Of a stretch of DNA of 64,000 bases, positions 25,672 to 37,500 are shown one piece after another (position 1 is the stretch's first letter; each line of letters opens with the position of its first letter). The translations under genes and the position numbers were made by a program. The notes under the pieces are model-generated. The model did not search any database. It worked only from the letters and a program-made list of their open reading frames with translations, and had not been told where the DNA came from. The stretch is from Candidatus Uabimicrobium amorphum (GTDB taxonomy: Bacteria > Planctomycetota > Uabimicrobiia > Uabimicrobiales > Uabimicrobiaceae), in assembly GCF_009002475.1 (NCBI RefSeq), contig NZ_AP019860.1, forward strand, positions 4,898,001 to 4,962,000. The letters are read 5' to 3'.

Positions 25672-25675
25672 ATGT

Positions 25676-26356
25676 ATGTATTTACGTTGTATATACCTAT
25701 TATTACTTGTCGCTTTGTGTGGCTGTAGCACCAAAATTGTGCCCATTCAAATGGCGCGAGTCGTACAAGTTGCCCGCTATACGCAAAATTATAAATTCGA
25801 CAATGATGAGCAAGCGCGTAATGTCTTTATGAAGGTGGTGGGGCCCAAGAACTGGAAGATCATCGAAGATCACTATGTCTTTGGTGATGTTGTCGACGAT
25901 ATGATGCAGGGGCGCTTTGTCATCGAAGGGCGTATCATATTTACCCTGTCCCTTGATCCGCAAGATCACAATAAATTTTACATTGATGGTTTTGGGAAAT
26001 ATCATTTACATCGCAAAACAACAAACGAAACAATGCTCAGCGCAGACTTTGATATAGTAAGCGAAAAGGCTTTTGCTTTGTCTGATGTAAAGAAAAAAGG
26101 CTTCATTGAGCTAGAAGTAACGAAAAACTATACACGCTATTTTGCGCCTGAACAAGGAAACTACTATCACAAATCTCCTCTGCGTTTTCGTCTCTTTATC
26201 AAAGAAATCAAAGAAGATGTCTACATGGTAGACTACAATCGCAAACACGACGTTTTTATCGAAGAAGAGGTACTAGGAGAATTAGAATTTAAACCTCCAT
26301 ACAGACACATGGTGATTGACCTACGCAGTCTACAATACCTAAAAGACGACTATTAA
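25676..26356 (+). CDS. Lipoprotein next to the Ser/Thr kinase
   Basis: A 226-residue protein whose signal ends in the lipobox ALCGC (about residues 13-17). AAAGGA lies before two close ATGs (25672 in another frame, 25676 used). The mature part is predicted beta-rich with acidic patches: FVIEGRIIFTLSL, FYIDGFGKYHL, IELEVTKNYTRYF, LRFRLFIKEI. No family recognised. The four-base spacing from the kinase stop implies a common transcript and a possible role as envelope partner of that kinase. Confidence 0.7.
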   Translation: MYLRCIYLLLLVALCGCSTKIVPIQMARVVQVARYTQNYKFDNDEQARNVFMKVVGPKNWKIIEDHYVFGDVVDDMMQGRFVIEGRIIFTLSLDPQDHNKFYIDGFGKYHLHRKTTNETMLSADFDIVSEKAFALSDVKKKGFIELEVTKNYTRYFAPEQGNYYHKSPLRFRLFIKEIKEDVYMVDYNRKHDVFIEEEVLGELEFKPPYRHMVIDLRSLQYLKDDY

Positions 26357-26384
26357 AAACACCATAGACACTCATTACGGATAT

Positions 26385-26461
26385 CGTCACCGTAGCCGTA
26401 ACCGGGTCGTAGTCGTCACCGTAACCGGGTCGTAGTCGTCACCGTGACCGTGACCGTCACC
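26385..26461. repeat. Tandem 23-bp and hexamer (CCGTNA) repeat
   Basis: Two exact tandem copies of a 23-base unit beginning GTAACCGGGTCGTAGTCGTC occupy 26398-26420 and 26421-26443, flanked on both sides by six-base iterations (GTGACC GTGACC GTCACC). A shorter relative lies at 15619-15643. Both sit immediately after a gene. Confidence 0.75.
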
Positions 26462-26504
26462 GAAAAGACAAAACGATGACCATTTGAATACAACTCGCAC
26501 AAAA

Positions 26505-26532
26505 AAAAGGTACTCCCCAGGGAGTACCTTTT
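26505..26532. terminator. Perfect hairpin terminator, two-way
   Basis: AAAAGGTACTCCC (26505-26517) pairs completely with 26520-26532 around a two-base loop. The A-run and T-run at the ends make it an intrinsic terminator on either strand. It closes the kinase/lipoprotein operon and insulates the SecA paralogue that starts 34 bases later, so a promoter for that gene would have to lie in the short gap or upstream of the hairpin. Confidence 0.85.
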
Positions 26533-26566
26533 GTCATTTTACAAGTAGTTTTTTTGAGAGAAATTT

Positions 26567-28447
26567 ATGCTAAGCCGCTATTTCCTGGGGATCTATCCTC
26601 GCACTTTGAATGTTTCCTCCTATCACAAAAAAATCGCAAAACGAATACTCCACCTTGAAAAAAAAATATCTCTGTTGTCTTCAGAGGAAATTCGCAAGCG
26701 CTTTGCAGAGATGCGCGAGGCTATTCAAACGGGACAAAGTGCCGAAAAGTTACTCAGTGAAGGCTTTGCTTTAATACGGGAAGCCGCATGGCGCACTTTG
26801 AAAATGCGGCATTACGAAGTTCAAATATTGGCGGGACTTTGTCTTTTTGAAGGGGCGTTTGCCGAGATGGCCACAGGAGAAGGCAAAACGCTTACCGCAG
26901 TTCTCCCTGTCTCGATGTGGGCTTTACATGGCAAGGGGGTTCATGTACATACCACAAATAGTTACCTAGCAGAACGCGATTTTGAATTGATGTTACCCGT
27001 ATATGAGTTTTTGGGATTGTCATGTGGGTTGCTTCGCCAAAAACATACCTCGGTGGAAAAGAAGAAAAATTATGATTGCGATATTACCTACGGAGTGGGA
27101 TCAGGATATGGTTTCGATTATATGCGCGATCAATTGGCGATTTTAAATAGTGCCAAGCCAAAACTCGGGAAGACGTTTATGGCCTCGATGCATGGTTACA
27201 AGCAGCGTAAAGCTTTTAAAATGCAGCGTGAATTGGCATTTGCATTGATTGACGAAGTAGACAGTGTACTACTTGATGAAGCGCGAAGTCCTTTGGTGAT
27301 TAGCGGTGCGCAAGGTGGTGCAAATCCAAATGCACATATTTATCAACTTGCGGAAAAAACGGCGAAGGGACTTGTGGAAGAGGAAGATTTTGTGATAGAT
27401 AAAAGTAAGAAGTCCATTGACATCTTACCATGCGCACACGAAAAAATGTATAAAGTATCTCCTCCAAAGGGTTTGGTGACTCCTTGGTCATTTTATATTC
27501 GCCAAGCGTTATCCGCACAGTATTTTTTTCGAAAAAATGTACACTATATGGTTGATGAGGGGAAAGTTGTTATCGTCGACGAGTACACCGGACGACGTTT
27601 TGCGGAAAGAACATGGCGTGATGGCTTACATCAGGCCATTGAAGCAAAAGAGGGATTGGTAATCACCGAAGTAAGTAAATCCGCAGCACGCATTACCCGA
27701 CAGCGATATTTTTCTTTTTATGAAAAAATTGCTGGCATGACCGGAACAGCACAGGGGAGTGAGAGGGAGGTTTGGAAATTTTATCACTCACCGGTGATGA
27801 AAATTCCACCGCGCAAACCCATGCAACGCACAGAATTATTAGATCGTATTTTTGGTAATTTAGAAGCAAAATGGCAAGCTGTGGAACATAAAGTATGTGA
27901 AGTACATGAGAAACAGCAACCACTGCTGATTGGAACACGCACAATCGAAAACAGCGAATTGTTAGCTCTGCGTTTGCAAAAATTAGGACTCGAAGTTCAA
28001 GTTCTAAATGCCAAACAGGATGCAGAAGAAGCTGAAATTATTGCCGATGCTGGTCAAAAAGGTAAAATTACGATTGCCACAAATATGGCGGGACGAGGTA
28101 CGGATATTAAGTTAGGTGAAGGCGTGGAGAGTTTGGGCGGTTTGTTTGTTTTAGGAACCGAGCGCCATGAATCGCAGCGTGTGGACCGCCAATTGATTGG
28201 ACGATGTGGACGTCAGGGAAATGTTGGTACCACACAGTTTTTTATTTCCTTTGCCGATGATTTGATCGTGCAACACTTACCAAAACTAACAGCACGATTT
28301 AGTACAAAGGGTGAATTACCATCGCATTACATTAAGATTTTTACGCGTTTGCAACATCAATTGGACGCCATACATTTTGAACAGCGCAAGAAAATGTTTC
28401 ACTTTGATACCTGGGTGGAAGAAGTGTTGCAGATGATCGGGCATTAG
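26567..28447 (+). CDS. Shortened SecA paralogue (SecA2-like)
   Basis: A 626-residue SecA-family motor ATPase. It keeps Walker A TGEGKT (about residues 102-107), DEVDSVLLDEARSP (about 226-239), the preprotein-crosslinking domain, the second motor domain with TNMAGRGTDIKLGEG and the arginine motif GRCGRQGN. It ends at the beginning of the helical scaffold, just after HFEQRKKMFHFD, which aligns with HFEMRKSLLDYD of the full-length SecA here. So the rest of the scaffold with the two-helix finger, the helical wing and the zinc tail are missing, about 240 residues. The reading frame is intact, so this is unlikely to be a decayed gene. It converges on the giant protein gene, which suggests that it could serve the export of that protein, but this is inference. 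Confidence 0.9.
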   Translation: MLSRYFLGIYPRTLNVSSYHKKIAKRILHLEKKISLLSSEEIRKRFAEMREAIQTGQSAEKLLSEGFALIREAAWRTLKMRHYEVQILAGLCLFEGAFAEMATGEGKTLTAVLPVSMWALHGKGVHVHTTNSYLAERDFELMLPVYEFLGLSCGLLRQKHTSVEKKKNYDCDITYGVGSGYGFDYMRDQLAILNSAKPKLGKTFMASMHGYKQRKAFKMQRELAFALIDEVDSVLLDEARSPLVISGAQGGANPNAHIYQLAEKTAKGLVEEEDFVIDKSKKSIDILPCAHEKMYKVSPPKGLVTPWSFYIRQALSAQYFFRKNVHYMVDEGKVVIVDEYTGRRFAERTWRDGLHQAIEAKEGLVITEVSKSAARITRQRYFSFYEKIAGMTGTAQGSEREVWKFYHSPVMKIPPRKPMQRTELLDRIFGNLEAKWQAVEHKVCEVHEKQQPLLIGTRTIENSELLALRLQKLGLEVQVLNAKQDAEEAEIIADAGQKGKITIATNMAGRGTDIKLGEGVESLGGLFVLGTERHESQRVDRQLIGRCGRQGNVGTTQFFISFADDLIVQHLPKLTARFSTKGELPSHYIKIFTRLQHQLDAIHFEQRKKMFHFDTWVEEVLQMIGH

Positions 28448-28469
28448 AACGGAACGTTCTGAATAAAGC

Positions 28470-28503
28470 GATGCCCACAATCGGCTTGCCGATTGTGGGC
28501 ATC
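28470..28503. terminator. 16-bp hairpin between the SecA paralogue and the giant gene
   Basis: GATGCCCACAATCGGC (28470-28485) and its exact complement (28488-28503) enclose two bases. It lies between convergent ends, so it can terminate transcription from both sides. A smaller hairpin AGAACG/CGTTCT (28446-28460) touches the stop codon of the SecA paralogue. Confidence 0.8.
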
Positions 28504-28540
28504 AAATACTAGTGACTATCTATACTTAAGAAGTAACTCG

Positions 28541-31500
28541 TTACTTCGTAGAAGGAATAGCTCCTTGTGGTAAGAATTCGTATAGGAAGCCACTGTTTCC
28601 TTGCAATTGCAATAACGCTTGTTGTTGCCATTCCACCAACGTCTCTACCTGCTCTGGTGTAAGTTGTGCCTCTAAATCATCGATAGATGACAATTCCTTT
28701 GCAAAGACACTACTGTGCAATACCGACGAGAAGTAGGTGCGCATATTGTACCCCGCGTCCTCGATCACATGAGATTGTTGTGATACGATCTCTATGTGGT
28801 GAGGCTGCTCAAAGATCACTGTATTCGGGAATGTCGCCAACCAGTTTCCTCCTGTATCTGCCATGACCGTTTGCGTTCCAATGATGTTACCATTCGATCC
28901 ATAAATCACCACTTGTTGCGAAGAGTTTGGCGCAGCTGTCCCACTGTAAATAGGGTCAATCGTCAAGAACGGTTGACGGCGCAGTCTTACAGGGTCACCA
29001 AAACCATTGTCGTTGCCGGATGGGTCCGCAGGATCAAACACTGGATTAGAATCCAAAGCATCAAAGACAAAAAACAAGAAGTCGTCCACATCTTGGGCAA
29101 TATTATTCTCTGGTGTTAAATCAATTCCCTGGCTACCGTCATCGGCAACCGAAGCAATATTGGTGATGGTTCTTATTCCACTACTCAATAAGTCGTCTTT
29201 TACCTGTAGTGTCACGGTGACCGTTTTTTCCGAAAGTCCTTCGATACTATCTATATTGAAAGTAATCTGCTCTGTATCTGGATCAAAAACTCCGTCATCA
29301 GATGCTTCTACAAAATCAAAAACACCCTCAGGAAGTGTATCGATGACTTCAATATTAATGGACTCTTGTTGGCCAAGATTGCGAATCGTCAGTTCATACG
29401 TTGTCTGCTGACCAGGTTGCAGTGTACCAACATTATTCGTTTTGAGTATTTGTAGGTCTGGCGTAGAAACTAGCAAATCGACTTCTTGAGCAACATTATC
29501 CGCTGCATTTAGGTCTTCGCCATTTGCTCCGTCGTCAGTGACCGTGATTGTGTTGGTAATATCTTCTACAAAGGCCGCCACAACATCGTCTACCGTGGCA
29601 ACAAGTTGAATGGTTACTTCGTCTCCGACAGCAAAGTCACCTATGGCAAGACTAAAATTATTGGTCGCGACGTCAAAAGCACCTGTTGTATCAAAGGTAT
29701 TATTGGCAAACCCGTTGTCAATCACTTCTTGTGGTACATCATCTAGAGCAACCACAAATTCGCCGTTGAACTCGGTGATGACGTCTTCTGGATCAATTTC
29801 TTGTGGTAGATTCGCAAAAGAAACCACTGTAATGGGCTGTTCTGTCAGTAAGACATTACTTCCGTCTGCCAAAACTGCCGTAGCAAATTGAAAATTGAGT
29901 TCGTTTTGTAATGTGTCACTCACAGAAACACCAGTAGCATCTTGATTACCATTGTTTTGTACAACTATGTTGTATGTAACAGTATCCCCTGCGAAAAACT
30001 CCGTTTCATCCGTAGATTTATCGATGAATAAATCTGGTGCGGCGATTAGATTGTCTGCGTCATCATTGGCATTATTTTCTGGTGTTGGATCGATTCCATT
30101 TGCACCATCATCATTTACAGCTGCCGTTGAGTTGAAGTCGACCACTGCCGCCGGAATAACATCAAGAACTTTTGTGTTTACGGTGAAGTTTGTCGTACTT
30201 CCGTTAGGACCTAAATCAAAATTAGGAAATTCTAAGGTAAAAGTCCCATCACCATTGGGCACAACATTTACATTTGCGGTGATATCATTGCCATTTTCGT
30301 CTAAGATATTTAGTTCGTTGATATCAACTGTTGCAGGCAATGTGTGTTCTAGAACGATACCCGTGGAGTTGGTGTTACCGTTGTTTGTGATGTTCAGTGT
30401 AAAACTAACATCATCACCTGGCAGTACTTCTTCGACTCCATCGTCCACGGTTACCTCTAGGTCAGAACCAAATACGGTCAATTGTGTACTGTTGATGTTG
30501 TTTAGATCGTTGACATCGCCGCCGTCGTCGTTTGCATTACCTGTGCGCTGTACATCGTTGTCTCCCGCACCTAGTTGTGAATCAAACACCAGTGAGGCAT
30601 CGACATCAATGTTGGTGCCTATGGCGACGTTGAGTAAGTCGAGATCAAAATCAAAAGTGACTGCGTCTCCCTGTGGCAAGGTTTCTAATGTCACAATGAG
30701 TTCGTTACCAACTTGTTGCAATACAACACCATCAGGCACATTCGCATCACCATTAAATGTAAATCCGTCAGGTATCGCTATTGTGGTTTGCAAATCATGG
30801 GCATCGGCGGCACTATTTGCCAGATGGGTAATATCAACGGTAAAGTTTACCGTATCACCATTAAACGGGGTGTTGTTATCCGGCGTAATGGTAATATCTA
30901 AAGCTGGTTCTACAATGGCTGCGTTGTCGTTGTCTGCGGCAGATGTAATAAGTACGTTACCGTTATCATCTTGACTTTCCACGGTGGTAACAAATGCCTT
31001 GTTGTCACCGTTATTGTTGACATCTTCATTCAGTATCACACCATCAAATTCAATGCGAATATCGAAATCATTGTCGTTGATGTTCGCTGGATCTCCAAGA
31101 ACGCGGTTGTTAAAACCGTCGTTGCCTACGTTTACTACGTCTCCAAAATCAACGGTTAGAGTTTGTGTACCATCACCATTGTCGACTATTTGCACTTGTG
31201 GATCGTCAGTTGTTACGCCATTACCGCGTGTAATGCCTGCCAAAACGTCATTGATATCCACTTCGATTCCCGCAGGAATTACTTGTGAAACGATGACGTT
31301 GTCGGTGGTACCTTCAACAACATCAACATCAATGGCAACGGGAACGCTCTCGCCGATTTGGAAGTCGGTGATGTCTACCACTCCATCGTTATCACCATCA
31401 ATTCCAATATGCGCTTCGACATTGATCTCGTTTTTACTCGATAGCTTAACATCATCATTGGCACTTCCGCTACGCTCATTGGCATTGTCGCCTGCGATGG

Positions 31501-34500
31501 AGTCAAAGTTTATTTGAGCGTTGGTCGCAAACGTATCAAGTGGTTTCGCTGCGTTTTGTACGGTGACATCGTAAGAAATGACAAATGCATTGTCTTGCGC
31601 TAGCGTATTGTCGATTCCTAAGTCTTCGAAATCAATGGTAAACTCCCGTGTTACTTCATCAAAAGTGAATTGGTTTGCCTGAAGTTCAACAATAACTGGG
31701 GCGCCATTCTCATCGAGAACAGGGTCTCCATTCTGATCAACAAGGCTTACTTCGACACTATTGAGGTCAAGTAGTGTGTTTTCTGGAACTGTGTCGGTGT
31801 AGACTAGGTCAAATGCATCCGCAGTGCTGCTCGCGTTATGATTTATCGTGGAGATATATGATATGGTATCTCCCGCGTCAAGTTCCACATCAATGTCACC
31901 ATCGTTTATTTCGATGTTGTCTACAAACTGTTGTTGTACAATGTCGAGTACTGGTTCGACTATGGTAATCGCATCGTTATCCGTACTGGATACAATGATG
32001 GCGTCGCCGTTATCGTCTTGGCTTTGTACGGTAGTGGCAAACGCTTTATTTTCTCCATTGTTGTTATTGACGTCATCGTTGAGAACAACGGCACCGAACT
32101 TAATTTGTATATCAAAATCGTTGTTGTCGATTTGGCCAAGATCAAGAACTCGATTATTAAAGCCAGGATCGCCTTCGTTGACAACATTACCAAAATCAAT
32201 AGTGAGTGTTTGTGTTCCATCACCGTTGTCGACAATTTCCACTTGTGGATCATCAGTGGTAACGCCATTTCCTGGTTCGATGCCTGCCAAAACATCATTG
32301 ATATCCACTTGGATTCCCGCAGGAATGACTTGTGAAACAATAACATTTTCGTTAGTACCCTCGACAATATCGACATCTATCGTCACAGGAACCGTGTCCC
32401 CAATTTGGAAATCAGTTATGTCAATGACTCCGTCGTTATCTTCGTCAACACCGATGTGTGCTTCGACATTAATTTCATTTTTACTCGATAGCTTAACATC
32501 GTCATTGGCACTTCCGCTACGCTCGTTGGCATCGTCACCTGCGATGGAGTCAAAGTTTATTTGGGCGTTGGTCGCAAACGTATCAAGTGGTTTTGCTGCG
32601 TTTTGTACGGTGACATCGTAAGAAATGACAAATGCGTTGTCTTGCGCTAGCGTATTGTCGATTCCTAAATCTTCGAAATCAATGGTAAACTCCCGTGTTA
32701 CTTCATCAAAAGTGAATTGGTTTGCCTGAAGTTCAACAATAACTGGGGCGCCATTCTCATCGAGAACAGGGTCTCCATTCTGATCAACAAGGCTTACTTC
32801 GACACTATTGAGGTCGAGTAGTGTGTTTTCTGGAACTGTGTCGGTGTAGACTAGGTCAAATGCGTCCGCAGTGCTACTCGCGTTATGATTTATCGTGGAG
32901 ATATATGATATGGTATCTCCCGCGTCAAGTTCCACATCAATGTCACCATCGTTTATTTCGACGTTGTCTACAAACTGTTGTTGCACAATGTCGAGGACTG
33001 GTTCTATGATGGTTATGCTGTCTTGTTCAACACCCGAAGCGATAACAACATTGCCATTGTCGTCTCTACTTTGTACTGTGGAGAAAAAGCTCTTGACATC
33101 ACCGTTGTTGTTAAGCGCATTGTCATTGAGAATTTCACCATTGAATTCAATTCTGATGTCAAATTGGTTGTCATCAACGTTTTGCGGATCTCCTAGTGCT
33201 CCTTCTGGATCGGCAGCACCGTCATTACCGTTGTTGGTAACATCGCCAAAGTCGATACTCAATGTTTGTGTCCCATCACCATTGTCCACAATTTGAACGA
33301 TAGGTTGCGCTCTTTCTGGAGTAGCATCGGCGTCAAATGTAATTCCTGCAAGAACATCATTTACATCAATTTCAATGCCTGCGGGTATGATTTGCTCGAT
33401 GACGACGTTTTCCGTTACCCCTTCAACGAGACTGACATCCAGTGAAATGGGAACACTTTCACCAATCTGAAATTCGGTATCATCAATAACGCCGTCGTTG
33501 TTGGCGTCAATACCCACGTGAGCTTCGAGGTCGATATTGGCTTCGGCAGCCAAAATGACATTGTCGTTGGCACTCTTACTTCTCTCGTTGGCATCAACAC
33601 CTTCTACAGAATCAAAATTAATTTGGGCATCGGTGGCAAATGTATCGCCCACTACCGCAGTGTTTTGGATGACCACATCGTACGAAATGGCAAGTGTATT
33701 GTCTTGTGGAAGATTGTTATCAATCCCAAGATTGGCATCGTCTAGATTGAAAATATTAAATTCTCGTGTCACTGGATCAAATGTGAAATGCACGTTTTCC
33801 ACAAGTGCAATAGGAGCACCGTTGTTGAATGTAACTGTGACACTATCGGTGTCAAGTAACGTATCCTCAGGTACAATATCGGTATAAGTCAAGTCAAATG
33901 CGTCGGCGGTACTGCTGGCATTGTGAGTAACAGTGGAGGTATATGATATTGTATCTCCTGCATCCAGTGCAATGTCTGTATCTCCATCATTAATTTCGAC
34001 AATGTTACCGTTACCGTCGTCGATAAATTGTTGTTGTACGATATCAAGTACAGGTTCGATGATACTAATGGCGTCATTATCCTCTGCAGATGCGATGACC
34101 GCATCACCATTGTTGTCTTGACTTTCGACTGAAGTGACAAAAGCTTTGTTATCACCATTATTATTAAGCGCTTCGTCATTGAGAATTTCACCACCGAATT
34201 CAATACGAATGTCGAAATTGTTGTCGTCGACATTGTTTGGATCTCCCAATTCTTCTGGATTAAACAAATCGTTATTATTTCCGGCGTTGACGACATTGCC
34301 AAAGTCAACGGTAAGTGTTTGTGTACCATCGCCATTGTCGACAATTTGTACCTGCGGAGCATCAGTAGTTACGTCGGCTCCACGTGTAATACCTGCGAGA
34401 ATTTCCGCAGCATCTAGCTCAATACCTGCAGGAAGGATTTGTTGTACCACAACATTTTCCGTCGTACCCTCGACAACATCAACATCAATGGTGATAGGTA

Positions 34501-37500
34501 TATTGTCTCCGATTTGAAAATCAGTGACATCAACTACTCCATCATTATCATTGTCAATACCGACGTGGGCTTCTACATTGATAAACTGTTTGGATGCCAG
34601 TGATACTTTGTCGTTGGCACTGCCGTCACGTTCATTGTCATTGTCACCATCGACGGAGTCAAAATTGATTTGTGCATCGGTGGCAAAAACATCGCCAGGG
34701 TTAGCGGTATCTTGCACGATGGTGTCGTATCTAATCTCCAATGTTGCGCCTTGTGGTAAATTATCATTAATACCATTGACTCCGTCGAGATTCAATATTG
34801 TAAAATCTCCGGTGTCGGCGTCAAAAGTAAAGTGTTCATTTACATTGAGTGGTAACTCACCGGTTGTATTACCCTGTGCATCTGTAAATATCACCACCAC
34901 AGTGTCGGTCTTGAGTAGTGTGCCTGCGGGAATGACATCCGTGTAATTTAGATCAAAAGCATCCGCAGCGCTACTGCCATTGTGGGTAATGGTAGATGTA
35001 TAGCTAATAATGTCACCAGCATCTATTTCAATATCAAGACTTCCATCGTTGACTTCAACCAGACGGTTATTGATAAATTGTTGTTGTACAATGTCAAGGA
35101 CTGGTTCGACAATGTTTACTGTGTCGTTATCTTCTGCAGACGCAATGATGGCGTCACCATTGTCGTCTTGACTTTCTACCGAAGTGACAAATCCCTTATT
35201 GTCGCCGTTGTTATTGAGGGCGTCATCATTTAGTACTTCGCCATCGAATGTAATGCGAATGTCAAAATCGTTATCATTGACATTGTTAGGGTCTCCCAAC
35301 ACTTCCGGATTAAATGGAGCGTTCCCCTCATTCACCACATCACCGAGTTCTACCGTCAGTATGGTGTTTCCGTCACCGTCCAATGCGGTGGTTACCTTCG
35401 TTGGATCTATGGTGAAGGTTCCATCGCCGTTATCGGTAACATTTGCTGCGGTAACGCCATCGTCAAGACTGATCACGAATGTGTCTAGATTGAAATCAAT
35501 CCCCGCAGGAATTACTTGTGTAAATACGACATTTTCTGTCGTTCCTTCGAGGACATCGCCATCAATAGTGACCGGTATACTATCCCCAATTTGAAAATCG
35601 GTAACACCGTCGCCTACGTGTGCTTCGACGTTGATAAATTTTGCCGATGCCAGTGAAACATCATCATTGGCACTGCCATCGCGTTCGTTGACATCATCAC
35701 CGTCGACAGAATCAAAATCAATTTGTGCGTTGGTGGTAAAAACATCCCCTGGTCTTGCGTCATCTTGTACAATGGTATCGTAAGTGACCGTCAATGTATT
35801 GTTCTGCGGTAGATTATCGGTAATGCCGAGCCCAGCATCATCCAGATTGAAGATGATGAAATCTCCGGTGTCGGCATCAAAGGTAAAGTGTGTATTCTCC
35901 ACCAAACTTACTGTATTTGCGACATTATTTTCGTCGGTAAAGGTAACTGCGACACTGTTGGTGTCAAGCAATGTATTCTCTGGAATCACCTCGCTATAAG
36001 TAAGATCAAATGCATCGCCGCTGCTAGCAGCATTGTGACTTATGGTCGAAACATATGTGATGATATTTCCCGCATCAACTGCGACATCCAAACTACCATC
36101 GTTTACCTCAACGAGGTTTCCTGCACCGTCATCGATAAACTGTTGTTGTTGTATATCGAGTACTGGTTCGACAATCGTAAAAGAGTCAGCATCTTGTAAT
36201 GAAGAAACTTTAATGTTGCCCGCGTCATCTTGGCTTTCTACAGTTGTTTGAAAGTCTTTGCGATTTCCGTTGTTGTTGACATCCACATCATTGAGAACTT
36301 CTGCGTCGAACTCAATGCGAATGTCGAAGTCGTTATCATTGACATCGTTGGTATCGCCGAGGTTGTCGATATTGAAACCATCATTACCTTGTTTTACCAC
36401 ATCACCGAAATTGACAACAAGTGTTTGTGTGCCATCACCGTTATCGATGATTTGTACTTGTGGATCATCTGTTGTTATGTTGTTTCCTAAAGTAATGCCA
36501 GCCAAAATTTGTGCTTCATCAATTTCGATTCCTGCTGGAATCACTTGTCGAATAATGACATTTTCTGTAGTCCCTTCGACAACGTCTGTGTCAATTGTGA
36601 CAGGTACACTATCACCAACTTGGGCAGTATCATTGCCCAGTGTCGTTTCGACATTGATGACATTTGTTGAAAGTACGTTGATACTGTTTACAGCGTTATT
36701 TGGTCTCTGAATGTCGTTGTCACCAACGTTATCTTGTGAATCAAAATCAACATTAGCATTAACGATGAAATCGTCTCCTGGATTTGCCGTGTCTAGAAGT
36801 AGGGCGTCGAAGTTTACTTGGAGGTCATCTCCTAGAGGTAAGTCATCTAGGCCCAGTAGTTGGAGCTGTGTATCACTAATGGTAATGCGGTCAAAAACAC
36901 CATCACCGTTATCATCTGTCAAGAATGGTGTAAGATCGTCTCCGTTGTTGACGTCAAGAATATTTCCGCCTATGTCAAGACGCTGTATTTCTGTATTTTG
37001 TGGTATATCAAGACTTATATTTAAATCGAATGCTTCTGCAGTACTCGCGTTGTTATGTGAAAAAATGGCATTGTAGGTAATGGTGTCACCAGCATCGAAA
37101 TCAAAAGCAACACCATCGTTTACGCTTTCACCGTTGATTTGTTGTGCTAGTGCAATGTCTAATATCGGTTCGGCAATTTGTACCTGATCATTGTCATTAT
37201 CAGACGCGACTTCATTGCCCGCGTCATCGGCTGTGGTGATGGCGGTGGCAAAATCTTTCGCGTCACCATTGTTATTGTTTGCAACATCGTCGAGAACAAC
37301 CGTATCGAAATTAATCGTAATATCCGGTTGATCGTCGCCACGTGTATTTGCATCACCAAGTTGTTCCGGATTAAAATTCGCAGAACCTTCATTAACTACG
37401 TCACCGAGTTCAATGGTGAGAACGGTGTTACCATCACCGTCGACAGCGGTGATTATTTTTGTTGGGTCAATGGTAAACGTTCCATCGCCGTTATCAGTAA

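Noticed and set aside
26398..26443. 23-bp direct repeats as a CRISPR remnant
   Set aside because: Only two copies, directly adjacent with no spacer, and flanked by hexamer iterations; no cas gene in the window.
26567..28447. SecA paralogue as a pseudogene
   Set aside because: Motor motifs are intact, the frame is complete, and it ends cleanly at a hairpin; nothing of the missing domains is found downstream.
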